Shown: positions 15,928 through 24,026 of the stretch, piece after piece
Layout: each line of letters opens with the position of its first letter
Numbering within the stretch: the first letter of the stretch is position 1
DNA from: Desulfotomaculum copahuensis
Lineage (GTDB): Bacteria > Bacillota > Desulfotomaculia > Desulfotomaculales > Desulfovirgulaceae
Assembly (NCBI RefSeq): GCF_001655685.1
Contig: NZ_LYVF01000191.1
Coordinates: 1 to 41,016, forward strand
Direction: 5' to 3'
Length of the DNA: 41,016 bases
Notes under the pieces: generated by a model
Database searches by the model: none
What the model saw: only the letters and a program-made list of their open reading frames with translations
Told to the model about the DNA's origin: nothing
Made by a program: the position numbers and the translations under genes

Positions 15928-17346
15928 CTAATGCTCACCTGAAAATGTATAAACAGCCATAACGTTTTCCCAATCCTTCCAGACCCCGGCGTATCCGCTA
16001 GCCGGTAGATCAGAAATTTCCCTGGTGCCCACCTGGCTGTCGTTTACATAAAAAGTAAAATTACTGCCGTTGCTGGAAACACGCAAAACATATGTATTTC
16101 CGGAGTGAAAATCACCCAGCAGGGCCAATTGCGTAAAACCGGCTTGACTGCCCGCTCTGAAGTCACGAAAAACGGCATAAGCTTTTCCGCCCGCTTCCTG
16201 GATGCCGAAATAAAGAAAATTGTTCTGTGTCCCGGCCGGTGGGGCATAAAAAGCTATACCGGCTGTCGAGGCGTTTGGTCCGCCTGCCGGCCACCAAAAA
16301 TCATAAAGCGTCAAATGCGCTGTAAAGTCGAGATTGTTTTCGTGGGACTGTGTCTTATAGATTACGGTATATAGATTATTTGACCAGGGGAAATGAAACA
16401 GATAACGGCCGAGAAGCATCCATCCCCGCCAGAACATCGTCCACCAGTCAGGTGTCCATTCGCTATAGCGGGTACAGGCGGGTATGGTCCAGCCGGAACC
16501 GCCGCCACCCCCGCCGCCACCGCCGCCGGAAGCGGTAATTTTGTAGGAAGCGGCCGTGTCCAGTTCCCCCTGCTGCACGATAATGGCATAATCGCCCGGC
16601 GAAGCTGAAGCAAGCGGGTTGTCTTTTTCTGAAATTTGCAGGGTATTGCTTCCGCTTATTTCCACAAGACCGGAAATATCAGTAATGCTGCCGTCCGGAT
16701 TTTTGATCCACACCTGCGGCCGGCCGCCATTACTTTGATTTGGTTTACCATCCGGTGCGCCGGCAAAGTTCAGGCCTTGAGCGGTAACATATACCGGACC
16801 GTTCAACTGTTTTTCAACCTGGGTGGCAGTGGACAGGGAGATGTCCGGATGAACGGTTTCACTGGTTTGTGCTTTAACGCTGCGGTATAGCGTCGCGTCC
16901 TTGCCGTTTACCGCAGTTGTAACCTGGAAACCGGCAACGTTTTTGACGGTTTGCATAGCACCCGGATTACTGTCAACCTGTGCATAAAATTGAAACCCCT
17001 TCAAACCGTCAGCTAAAATTTCAGTCTCCTGTTTTTGCTGTTTTGTTACAGTGCCGCCGGCATAACTGATCAGCACCGGATCCTGTCCCGCGAACATGGC
17101 CTGCAAAGTATGGTTGTCAATTACAATTAATGAATTTGCCCCCTGGATGCTTTTGGTTATCCGGTCCAAAGCAACCGTCGCCTGCTGGATGGCCAGCGTT
17201 TCGTCCGTCTGGTTGTTGCCGTTTACTTCCGTCGTCCGGAATATGTTAAACGCAGCGGAAATTATAGTCACTAAAAGTGCACAAGCAAGCAGTACTTCCA
17301 CCAGGGTAAAACCGGCCTGATTCCGGCGTGTAAAAATTCTTTTCAC
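15928..17346 (-). CDS. Large minor pilin with Gly hinge and lectin-like C domain
   Basis: A 472-residue prepilin, two to three times the usual size. The leader ends QAG|FTLVEVLLACALLVTI, a perfect type III signal with Glu at +5, followed by a PilW/GspJ-like stalk (TLAIQQATVALDRITKSIQ). A beta-rich module follows to about residue 270, then ten consecutive Gly (about 273-283). The last 185 residues begin with a Trp-rich stretch (EWTPDWWTMFWRGWM) and continue in a jelly-roll-like pattern, with YVLRVSSNGSNFTFYVNDSQV and a final SGYAGVWKDWENVMAVYTF. These resemble concanavalin A/LamG-type carbohydrate-binding folds. GTG start with AGGGGAAAAA upstream. Likely a pilus-tip adhesin; the ligand is unknown. 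Confidence 0.8.
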   Translation of the reverse strand: MKRIFTRRNQAGFTLVEVLLACALLVTIISAAFNIFRTTEVNGNNQTDETLAIQQATVALDRITKSIQGANSLIVIDNHTLQAMFAGQDPVLISYAGGTVTKQQKQETEILADGLKGFQFYAQVDSNPGAMQTVKNVAGFQVTTAVNGKDATLYRSVKAQTSETVHPDISLSTATQVEKQLNGPVYVTAQGLNFAGAPDGKPNQSNGGRPQVWIKNPDGSITDISGLVEISGSNTLQISEKDNPLASASPGDYAIIVQQGELDTAASYKITASGGGGGGGGGGSGWTIPACTRYSEWTPDWWTMFWRGWMLLGRYLFHFPWSNNLYTVIYKTQSHENNLDFTAHLTLYDFWWPAGGPNASTAGIAFYAPPAGTQNNFLYFGIQEAGGKAYAVFRDFRAGSQAGFTQLALLGDFHSGNTYVLRVSSNGSNFTFYVNDSQVGTREISDLPASGYAGVWKDWENVMAVYTFSGEH

Positions 17347-17363
17347 TGGTTTTTCCCCTGCCT

Positions 17364-17816
17364 TTAATCCCCGGAAGCGGCTTGATTCAATTCATTGCTG
17401 ACCAGGGTGGTTGCCGTAACCGATCCGGCCGGCGCCCCCCAGGAAACAGTTACCGTCACCCGGTAAAGGGAATATGTAATTGTGTCACCGTTTGGCAGAG
17501 TGACTGGAAATGATTTTTCCGTGCTGATCACTGGATTGATTTCAAAAACCTTCCCGTCGAATTGACCCGGCGGATCATTATGTACAGCGGTATCATCTCT
17601 GGAGACCCTGACAGAGTATTCTTTTAATTCCTGTTCCAATAGCTGCCGGGCAAAATTTTCTTCGGACATACGCTGTTTCAATTTTGCCTGCTGGACCACA
17701 ACAGCACTGAGCACCGTAACAACCACGGCGAGGAGCATGGCGGCAATAACAATTTCCACCAGAGTCAGGCCGCTCTGGCTAAATTTATTTTTATCCATCC
17801 CCTTGTTCACATCCAA
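17364..17816 (-). CDS. PilV/GspI-like minor pilin
   Basis: A 150-residue prepilin whose cleavage site is SG|LTLVEIVIAAMLLAVVV. Leu rather than Phe follows the Gly, and Glu is at +5. The stalk (EENFARQLLEQELKEYSV) and head (a VTVTVSWGAPAGSV strand pair) fit PilV/GspI-type minor pilins. The start is uncertain. TTG at 17814-17816 is the longest option, and ATG at 17796-17798 gives a shorter, more typical leader (MDKNKFSQSG) but has AAGGGG directly abutting it. It lies between pilD and the lectin-pilin gene on the same transcript. Confidence 0.78.
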   Translation of the reverse strand: MDVNKGMDKNKFSQSGLTLVEIVIAAMLLAVVVTVLSAVVVQQAKLKQRMSEENFARQLLEQELKEYSVRVSRDDTAVHNDPPGQFDGKVFEINPVISTEKSFPVTLPNGDTITYSLYRVTVTVSWGAPAGSVTATTLVSNELNQAASGD

Positions 17817-17852
17817 AGCATTTTATCACGCCCGGCACGCCCCGCAGTATGA

Positions 17853-18635
17853 TCAAATCCGGAAATTACCCAAATACCAGTTCAAGATTTGCTGTCCCCC
17901 CAATATAGTGGTTATTGCCCCGCAGGCCAGAAAGGGGCCGAAAGGGATGGCGTCCTTGCGCCCCTTGATGCGGGACAGCAACAGCACCGCGCCAACCAGG
18001 CCGCCCAGCAAGCAGCCGAGAAAGACGGCCAGCAGGCCCAGGGGCCAGCCCAGGAAAAGCCCGGTCACGGCGGCCAGTTTGATGTCGCCACCGCCCATGC
18101 CGCCCCGGCTGGCCACGGCCAGCAGCAGCAGGAAGGCGGCCGGGGCGGCCAGGCCCAGCAGGACGGAAAGGAAAGTCAGGTCACGGGTGAAAAGATTTAT
18201 GATTACTCCCCCGGCTAAGGCAAAGATGATTATCCGGTCGGGGATGAGGTAATGTTCCAGGTCGATGAAGGAAAGCACAATCAGAACAGAGGTTAGAAAA
18301 AGATATTTAAACAGCAAAAGGTTAAGCCCAAAACGCATGTACAGGACGGCAAACAGCACCCCGGTTAAAGCCTCCACCAGCGGGTAGCGTGGGCTGATGC
18401 CGCTGCCGCAATAGCGGCAGCGGCCCTTCAGCCACAGGTAGCTGAACAGCGGAACCAGATCCCGGGCGGCGAGCCTTTGCCCGCAATGGGGGCAGCGGGA
18501 AGGAGGAAAAACTACCGACTCGCCCCGGGGCAGGCGGTGGATGCAGACATTGAGAAAGCTGCCGGCAGCCAACCCTACCAACAATGGAAACAGCAAAACT
18601 ATCACTGAACAGTCAGCAAGTCTAACCGGTTGCAT
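17853..18635 (-). CDS. pilD: Prepilin peptidase/N-methyltransferase
   Basis: A 260-residue polytopic membrane enzyme that cleaves prepilin leaders and methylates the new N terminus. The N-terminal methylase part shows GSFLNVCIHRLPRGES and two CxxC pairs (CPHC, CRYC) for zinc. The A24 aspartyl protease part has FIDLEHYLIPD with the first catalytic Asp and GMGGGDIKL with the second. About seven membrane helices. All pilins in this cluster carry matching leaders. The ribosome site before the ATG is weak, so translation may depend on coupling with pilA, whose stop is 23 bases upstream. Confidence 0.95.
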   Translation of the reverse strand: MQPVRLADCSVIVLLFPLLVGLAAGSFLNVCIHRLPRGESVVFPPSRCPHCGQRLAARDLVPLFSYLWLKGRCRYCGSGISPRYPLVEALTGVLFAVLYMRFGLNLLLFKYLFLTSVLIVLSFIDLEHYLIPDRIIIFALAGGVIINLFTRDLTFLSVLLGLAAPAAFLLLLAVASRGGMGGGDIKLAAVTGLFLGWPLGLLAVFLGCLLGGLVGAVLLLSRIKGRKDAIPFGPFLACGAITTILGGQQILNWYLGNFRI

Positions 18636-18658
18636 AACAATATCAGCGCAATGCTGGA

Positions 18659-19231
18659 TTAAGACCCGGTAGAAGATACCGCACCAATTGTTCCTTTAAT
18701 TTTAGTGTTATCCGGAAGAGGGGTTACTGCAGCGTTGGTACACTGCGCACTTTGATAAGATGCGGCAGTATAGTAATACTTGTTATTACTGTCCGGTCCG
18801 CAATAAATAAAATAACCCGTTCCACTGCTGTTTGCAGCCGAGTCCGCTTCGTAAACGAATCTATTCCCCCAGGGATCGGTGATACTGTTTCCATCCCCGC
18901 TCCAGTTAATACCGGCCGAGGTCAAAACCGATTTTATATCTATATTTTGTTGCGTACCTGAAGCGCTATAGGCGGGACTGCCTGCTCCTGCGGCAGTGGT
19001 TGTGTTGGTTGCCACTGGTACCTGGCCGCCGTTTTGTGCGATCCAAACATCAATGGCGCTTTTCATATTCTGAAGGCTGGATACAGCCGCCTTTTCCCTG
19101 GCCGTTTCCGCATTTTTTGTAAACTGGGGCACTGCAATGGCCGCCAGCACACCCAATATGATCACCACAACCATCAGTTCGACCAGAGTAAAACCCTGCT
19201 CGCTTCTCAGGATTCCAAACAATTTTTTCAT
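18659..19231 (-). CDS. pilA: Major type IV pilin
   Basis: A 190-residue prepilin with the short basic leader MKKLFGILRSEQG and mature start FTLVELMVVVIILGVLAAIAVPQF, the canonical type IVa pilin helix. Residues 60-190 form a Ser/Thr/Asn/Gly-rich head with two late Cys (YFIYCGPD and SAQCTNA) that could form the D-region disulfide. A very strong ribosome site (GAGGAGG) precedes the ATG, consistent with the most highly made subunit. It lies after pilC and before pilD. The 224-base gap upstream has no clear promoter, so it is probably on the riboswitch-controlled transcript. Confidence 0.92.
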   Translation of the reverse strand: MKKLFGILRSEQGFTLVELMVVVIILGVLAAIAVPQFTKNAETAREKAAVSSLQNMKSAIDVWIAQNGGQVPVATNTTTAAGAGSPAYSASGTQQNIDIKSVLTSAGINWSGDGNSITDPWGNRFVYEADSAANSSGTGYFIYCGPDSNNKYYYTAASYQSAQCTNAAVTPLPDNTKIKGTIGAVSSTGS

Positions 19232-19455
19232 TTTCTTACGCCTCCTCTTGTTTATATAAAAATTTCATGCCCGCAGTTCTACCCGTGTTTTCTTTCTGTT
19301 ACGTCCCATCGATCAAGGACACCCTGTTTAACCACACCGGCCGCACCAAAAAACTCCCTAATTTTGCCCCCGGCCACCCCCCTCCCGGTATAGCATACCG
19401 CCCTGCATTTTTATGTCTCACATGACGACAATCATTACGTTAACTGAGCAACCAC

Positions 19456-20694
19456 TCAGTGCACCAGCCCCGCCCCGCTCATCACTTTGAACATGGGCAG
19501 CATGATGGCCAGGATCACCGAACCGATGGCCGCGCCCATGAAGAGCAGCAGCACCGGCTCCAGCAAAGAGGAAAGGCGGGCCACGCCGGCGTTGACTTCC
19601 CGGTCGTAGAAGTTGGCCACCTTTTCCAGCAGTTGATCCAGGGTGCCCGTTTCCTCGCCCACCATGATCATGCGGCTGACCAGGGGCGGAAAGACGCTGC
19701 TTCTGGCCAGCGGGCCGCCCATGTCCAGGCCTTCGCGCACGTTTTCCAGGGCCTGGCCGGTTACTTCCGCCACCACGTGGTTGCCTGCCGTGCCCTGGAC
19801 CACGGTCAGCGCCTGGATCAGGGGCACGCCGGCGTGGATCAGGGTGGCCAGGGTGCGGCAGAAGCGGGAGATGACCACTTTTTTGATTAGCGGGCCGAAG
19901 ATGGGCAGGCGCAGTTTCAGGGCGTCCAGGCGGTGCTGCACCTGTTCGATGCGCAGCAGGCGCTGCACGCCCAGGAAGAGCAGGGCCAATCCACCGGGCA
20001 GCAGGTACCAGTAATGGCTCAGGAAGTTGGCCACGCCCATCAGGATCAGTGTGGGCAGGGGCAGCGGAATGTTGCTGCTTTGCAGGATGGTGGCGAACCG
20101 GGGCAACACGGTGGTGACGATGAAGCCCACGGCCAAAGTACCAATGCAGACCAGGGCGAACGGGTAGTACATGGCCGATTTGACTTTTTCCCGGATGTCG
20201 TAGTCCCGTTCGAAGTGGTCGGCCATGCGCAGCAATGCCTGGTCCAGCACGCCGCCCAGCTCACCAGCTTCGATCATGCTGATCAGGATGCCGGGAAAGA
20301 CGTGGTGCTGGCGGGCCATGGCCTCGGCCAGGGTGCGCCCGCCCTGCAGTTCGCGGGCCACATCCGCGATCGCCCGGGCCAGGCGCGGGTTTTCCGCCTG
20401 CCGGGCCAGGATGTCCAGGCAGGTGAGCAGCGGGATGCCGGCCTCCACCACAGTGACAAACTGGCGGCAAAAGAGGGCCAGGTCACGTACGCCCACTTTT
20501 TTCTCGAGCAGTTCATTGAGGCCGTGTACTGTCAGCCGGCGGCCCTTTTCCGGGGCCGGGCGCAGGTTGACCACGTAATAGCGGCGCTGCCGCAGCAGGG
20601 CGGCGGCGGCGGCCGGGCCGTCGGCTTCGATATAACCGATTTGAATTTTCCCGGCGCCGTCCCGGGCCCGGTAAACGAAGGAGGTGGCCGGCAT
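19456..20694 (-). CDS. pilC: Type IV pilus inner-membrane platform protein
   Basis: A 412-residue polytopic protein with two T2SSF domains (about residues 70-195 and 275-395) and three membrane helices, forming the platform on which PilB and PilT act. Landmarks include VRDLALFCRQFVTVVEAGIPLL, the second-repeat VVISRFCRTLATLIHAGVPLIQ, MIMVGEETGTLDQLL and a C-terminal PVLLLFMGAAIGSVILAIMLP. The ATG at 20692-20694 with GGGTGAT upstream gives the family-typical MPATSFVYRARD; an in-frame codon 18 positions earlier is less likely. It is the first gene after the c-di-GMP riboswitch. Confidence 0.95.
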   Translation of the reverse strand: MPATSFVYRARDGAGKIQIGYIEADGPAAAAALLRQRRYYVVNLRPAPEKGRRLTVHGLNELLEKKVGVRDLALFCRQFVTVVEAGIPLLTCLDILARQAENPRLARAIADVARELQGGRTLAEAMARQHHVFPGILISMIEAGELGGVLDQALLRMADHFERDYDIREKVKSAMYYPFALVCIGTLAVGFIVTTVLPRFATILQSSNIPLPLPTLILMGVANFLSHYWYLLPGGLALLFLGVQRLLRIEQVQHRLDALKLRLPIFGPLIKKVVISRFCRTLATLIHAGVPLIQALTVVQGTAGNHVVAEVTGQALENVREGLDMGGPLARSSVFPPLVSRMIMVGEETGTLDQLLEKVANFYDREVNAGVARLSSLLEPVLLLFMGAAIGSVILAIMLPMFKVMSGAGLVH

Positions 20695-20834
20695 TATGTA
20701 ATCACCCGCTTCCAATATAACCGTACAACAGGTAAACAAATTGTTCAAGCAGCTGACATTTCACCGGCCGGGCAATGCCAGTCCAATGAACAAAAACGCA
20801 GCGCTGCTTTCAGGCTGCGGGTTTCGATGCATAT

Positions 20835-20870
20835 AAAAAAACAAACCCGCCGGCATTAATGCAGCCCGGC
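20835..20870 (-). terminator. Expression-platform terminator of the riboswitch
   Basis: On the minus strand, GCCGG (20866-20870) pairs with CCGGC (20849-20853) around a loop containing the palindrome GCATTAATGC, followed by a U-rich tract (complement of 20835-20845). The 5' arm lies within the 3' end of the aptamer. Ligand-stabilised aptamer and terminator would therefore compete for the same bases. The stem is only five base pairs, so efficiency needs testing. Confidence 0.55.
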
Positions 20871-20946
20871 CGCCGTAACGGGGCACACCCGTTTTAGGCC
20901 CGTGGCTTTGCGCTCCTCCCCTTTCGGAAAGGTTGCCTTTGGATTT
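20857..20946 (-). ncRNA. c-di-GMP-I (GEMM) riboswitch aptamer
   Basis: The minus strand reads AAAGGCAACC, a seven-base-pair stem (CCTTTCC / GGGGAGG) capped by a GAAA tetraloop, then the conserved core GCGCAAAGCCACGGGCCTAA. A second stem AACGGG / CCCGTT and the closing GGCGGCCGGGCTGC follow. This matches the order and key nucleotides of class I c-di-GMP riboswitches (Vc2: GAAA loop, GACGCAAAGCC, GGCCUAA, then the tetraloop-receptor stem). It sits right after a promoter and about 160 bases before pilC. Ligand binding probably governs termination ahead of pilC-pilA-pilD and the minor pilins. Whether it is an ON or OFF switch is inference; overlap with the terminator arm favours ON. Confidence 0.88.
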
Positions 20947-20959
20947 GCCTTGTTTTTAG

Positions 20960-20988
20960 AGTATAGCAGAGAAAAAACCATTGAGCAA
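20960..20988 (-). promoter_or_regulatory. Sigma-A promoter of the riboswitch-pilC transcript
   Basis: The minus strand reads TTGCTC (20983-20988), 17 bases, TATACT (20960-20965). Transcription would begin near 20953, so the RNA would start just before the aptamer. The ideal spacing and position support it. Confidence 0.75.
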
Positions 20989-21067
20989 GGACTAATTGCT
21001 TAAATTTTCTTTAAAAACTTCTTAAATGACTTTTAACGGTTTTTAGGTATAGCAGGCGGCGTGGACC

Positions 21068-21200
21068 GGGCCTCCCGGTAAATGCCGGGATGTAGCTCAC
21101 GCGGAAAGCGTAAGACATGCGCTTTAGCAGGCAGCATTCCGATGACATGAGAAACCTTAGCGGAGAAGCCTCCGGGCTCGTCCCGGAGGAGGTTCACAGC
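21068..21200 (+). repeat. Possible right-end scar of a TnpB-type element
   Basis: The plus strand carries closely packed GC hairpins (CTCCCGGTAAATGCCGGGA; CCTCCGGG at 21169-21176 with CCCGGAGG at 21182-21189), followed by AGGTTCACAGC. This resembles the structured 3' ends and omega-RNA scaffolds of IS200/IS605-superfamily elements, which often end with a CCTCC..GGAGG stem. No TnpB coding frame remains. It is a resemblance only; read on the minus strand it could simply be structured 3' RNA of pilT. Confidence 0.3.
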
Positions 21201-21235
21201 AGGCGAAGCACTTTCGCTTCGTATAGCTGTACGCC

Positions 21236-22321
21236 TTACAGCATGCGCAGCAATCCTTCCGGATCGCCGGCCCGGCCGAGCGCCTCCTCCCGGCTGATCA
21301 GCCCGGCGCGGTAGAGGTTGCGCAGGGACATTTCCATGCTCTGCATGCCGAACCTGGCGCCGCTCTGGATCTGGGAAGGAATCTGGAAGGTTTTGCTCTC
21401 CCGGATCAAATTGCGCACGGCCGGGGTGGCCACCATCACTTCCACCGCAATCACCCGGCCAGCGCCGTCCTGCCGGGGGAGCAACTGCTGGGAGACCACT
21501 CCCTGGATGGTATTGGCCAGCTGCACCCGGATCTGCTCCTGCTGGTGGGGCGGGAAAACGTCGATGATGCGGTCGATGGTCTGGGCGGCGCTGCTGGTGT
21601 GCAGCGTGGCCAGCACCAGATGCCCGGTTTCGGCGGCGGTAATCGCACCGGCGATGGTTTCCAGGTCACGCATCTCGCCGATCATGATCACGTCCGGGTC
21701 CTCCCGCATGGCCGCGCGCAGCGCGCTGGCGAAGGAGACGGTGTCCTGGCCGATCTCACGCTGGTTGATCAGGCAGTGGCGGTGCCGGTGGGCGAATTCG
21801 ATCGGGTCTTCAATGGTAATGATGTGCAGCCGGGCTTCGCTGTTCAACAATTCGATCATCGCGGCCAGAGTGGTGGACTTGCCGCTGCCGGTCGGTCCGG
21901 TGACCAGCACCAGCCCGCGGGGCAGGCGGGTCAGCCGGGACACCACTTCGGGCAGGCCGAGCCGCGCCAGGGGCGGGATGTCCATTTTCACCGGGCGCAC
22001 GGCCAGGCCGGTGCTGCCCCGCTGGCGGTAGACATTGATGCGGAAGCGGCCCACGCCGGGGATGGAGAAGGAAAGGTCCGCCTCCCCGCTTGACTGGAAT
22101 TTTTCCTGTTGCCCCGCATTCATCACCTGCCCCGCCAGTTTGCCGGTGTCCTCCGGCAGCAGGCGCCGCTGCCAGCGGGCCGGAATGCGGCCGTCCAGGG
22201 GAGGCTCGCTTACCGGAATCAGCACCCCGTTCATGCGGAACACCGGCACAGTGTTCACCATCAGGTGTACGTCGGAAGCGCCCGTTTCCGTGGCCAGGCG
22301 CAGCAGTTCCGCCAATTCCAT
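21236..22321 (-). CDS. pilT: Type IV pilus retraction ATPase
   Basis: A 361-residue hexameric secretion ATPase. It shows the N-terminal PAS-like domain (GASDVHLMVNTVPVFRMNG), Walker A GPTGSGKST, Asp box IITIEDPIEFAH, Walker B GEMRDLET, His box TGHLVLATLHT and the PilT-specific AVRNLIRE motif. ATG at 22319-22321, with GGGAGGAAA upstream, sits one base after the pilB stop (TGACATG), so pilB and pilT are coupled. Energises pilus depolymerisation and thus twitching motility or DNA uptake. Confidence 0.95.
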   Translation of the reverse strand: MELAELLRLATETGASDVHLMVNTVPVFRMNGVLIPVSEPPLDGRIPARWQRRLLPEDTGKLAGQVMNAGQQEKFQSSGEADLSFSIPGVGRFRINVYRQRGSTGLAVRPVKMDIPPLARLGLPEVVSRLTRLPRGLVLVTGPTGSGKSTTLAAMIELLNSEARLHIITIEDPIEFAHRHRHCLINQREIGQDTVSFASALRAAMREDPDVIMIGEMRDLETIAGAITAAETGHLVLATLHTSSAAQTIDRIIDVFPPHQQEQIRVQLANTIQGVVSQQLLPRQDGAGRVIAVEVMVATPAVRNLIRESKTFQIPSQIQSGARFGMQSMEMSLRNLYRAGLISREEALGRAGDPEGLLRML

Positions 22322-22322
22322 G

Positions 22323-24026
22323 TCAGTTTCCTCCCGCATAGGTCACCCGCATCACTTCCCGGGCCGTGGTCAGCCCGCTCAATACCTTGGCCGCGCCGTC
22401 CTCCCGCAGGGTGGTCATGCCCTGCGCCGCGGCCAGTTTCTGCAGTTCGTCCGCGCCGGCGCGGGTGGAAATGAGTTGGCGCAGGGGACCGTCCACCACC
22501 AGAACTTCCGCGACGGCCACCCGGCCCCGGTAGCCGGTGCGCCCGCAGTAGCCGCACCCTTTGCCGCGGTAGAGAGTAAGGGGCTTTTCCGGCGGAATGC
22601 CCAGGAAGGTGCGTTCAATGCTGTCCGGAGCCGGCTGATAGGCCTCCCGGCAGTGGCGGCAGATCAGGCGCACCAGGCGCTGGGCGACCACCCCGAGCAG
22701 GGAGGAGGCGACCAGGAAAGGCTCCACGCCCATATCGACCAGCCGCACCACCGCGCCCGCCGCGTCGTTGGTATGCAGGGTGGAAAGCATCAGGTGGCCG
22801 GTAGTGGCGGCGCGCACGGCGATCTCCGCCGTTTCCCCGTCCCGGATCTCCCCGACCATGATCACGTCCGGGTCCTGGCGCAGCATCGAGCGCAGGCCGG
22901 CAGCGAAAGTGAAGCGCGCCCTGGGCGCCACCTGGCACTGGGTGATGCCGGGCAGCAGGTATTCCACCGGGTCTTCGATGGTGATCAGGTTTTTTTCCGG
23001 GGTGTTCAACTGCTCCAGGGCGGCGTAGAGGGTGGTGGTTTTGCCGCTGCCAGTCGGTCCGGTGACCAGCACCATGCCGTGTGTGCCACGCAGCAGGCGT
23101 TGGAAGCGCTCCAGATTTTCGCCGGTGAAGCCCAGTTCCTTTATGCCGGTAATCTGCCGGCTGCGGTCCAAAAGACGGATCACCAACTTTTCCCCGAACA
23201 CGGTGGGCATGGTGGACACCCGCAGGTCGATTTCCCGCTCCCGGTATTTGATCTGGATGCGCCCGTCCTGAGGTAAGCGCTTTTCGGCGATGTTCAACTG
23301 GGCCAGGATCTTCAGGCGCGCGGCCAGGGAGGCCCGGGAGCGGCGGGGCAATTGCATGGCCTCCCGCAGCATGCCGTCCACCCGGTAGCGCACACGCACG
23401 CTTTCCGGCCCGGGTTCGATGTGAATGTCGCTGGCCTGCTCCTCGATCGCCTGCACGATGATGTTGTTCACCAGCCGCACCACCGGCGCTTCGTCGGCGG
23501 CCACCTCGGCCGGCTCCTCCAGTTGCAGGGCTTCTTCCTCGATCACCTGGAATTCCTGAAAGGCCTTCTCCAGCTCGGGCAGTCCGTAATAGCGCTGCAG
23601 CGCCGATTCGATCTCCCGCTCGCCGGCTAAAAGGGCGTCGATTTCCAGGCCGGTGACCAGGCGCAGGTCGTCCAGAGCCATCAGGTTGGCCGGATCGGCC
23701 ATGGCCACCTTCAGGCGGCGCCCCTCCCGGGCCAGCGGGATCACCTTGTAGCGGCGGGCCAGTTGCTCGGGCAGCAGGGCCAGCAACTGGGGATCGGTGA
23801 CCAGACCGCCGCCCACCTGGGCGATGCCCAACTGGTCCGCCAGGGCACTGGTGATGTCCCGCTCGGTGACGAAGCCCATGCGCACCAGCACGCGACCCAG
23901 GCGTTCGCTGCTGCGCCGCTGCCCGGCCAGCGCCTGCTGCAGTTGTTCGCGAGTGATCACGCCGGTTTCCACCAGCAGATCGCCCAGCAGGCGGCGGGGT
24001 TTCGGTTGGACGGTGGATGCGGGCAT
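22323..24026 (-). CDS. pilB: Type IV pilus extension ATPase with MshEN-type N domain
   Basis: A 567-residue assembly ATPase. Residues 12-36 and 42-65 are tandem copies of the MshEN motif (LGDLLVETGVI..LQQALAGQ and RLGRVLVRMGFV..ITSALADQ), the c-di-GMP binding module described in MshE and some PilB proteins; the first copy has Leu where Arg normally precedes LG. The ATPase core has Walker A GPTGSGKTT, Walker B GEIRDGET and a C-terminal zinc-binding set (CRHC..CGYCGRTGY). The ATG at 24024-24026, with GAGGGA upstream, is preferred over a 54-residue upstream in-frame extension that looks unrelated. Coupled to pilT. Confidence 0.95.
   Translation of the reverse strand: MPASTVQPKPRRLLGDLLVETGVITREQLQQALAGQRRSSERLGRVLVRMGFVTERDITSALADQLGIAQVGGGLVTDPQLLALLPEQLARRYKVIPLAREGRRLKVAMADPANLMALDDLRLVTGLEIDALLAGEREIESALQRYYGLPELEKAFQEFQVIEEEALQLEEPAEVAADEAPVVRLVNNIIVQAIEEQASDIHIEPGPESVRVRYRVDGMLREAMQLPRRSRASLAARLKILAQLNIAEKRLPQDGRIQIKYREREIDLRVSTMPTVFGEKLVIRLLDRSRQITGIKELGFTGENLERFQRLLRGTHGMVLVTGPTGSGKTTTLYAALEQLNTPEKNLITIEDPVEYLLPGITQCQVAPRARFTFAAGLRSMLRQDPDVIMVGEIRDGETAEIAVRAATTGHLMLSTLHTNDAAGAVVRLVDMGVEPFLVASSLLGVVAQRLVRLICRHCREAYQPAPDSIERTFLGIPPEKPLTLYRGKGCGYCGRTGYRGRVAVAEVLVVDGPLRQLISTRAGADELQKLAAAQGMTTLREDGAAKVLSGLTTAREVMRVTYAGGN

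Larger units (their letters stand above)
20695..21235. other. Control region between pilT and pilC
   Basis: The 541-base gap holds, in minus-strand order, a GC-rich hairpin-rich stretch after pilT (21068-21235), an AT-rich segment, a sigma-A promoter (20960-20988), a c-di-GMP-I aptamer (20857-20946), a terminator-like stem with a U-tract (20835-20870) and about 140 bases of leader before pilC. No protein-coding frame was found. Confidence 0.8.

Noticed and set aside
19232-19455. Separate promoter for pilA
   Set aside because: Only isolated TATA-like boxes without correctly spaced -35 elements were found.
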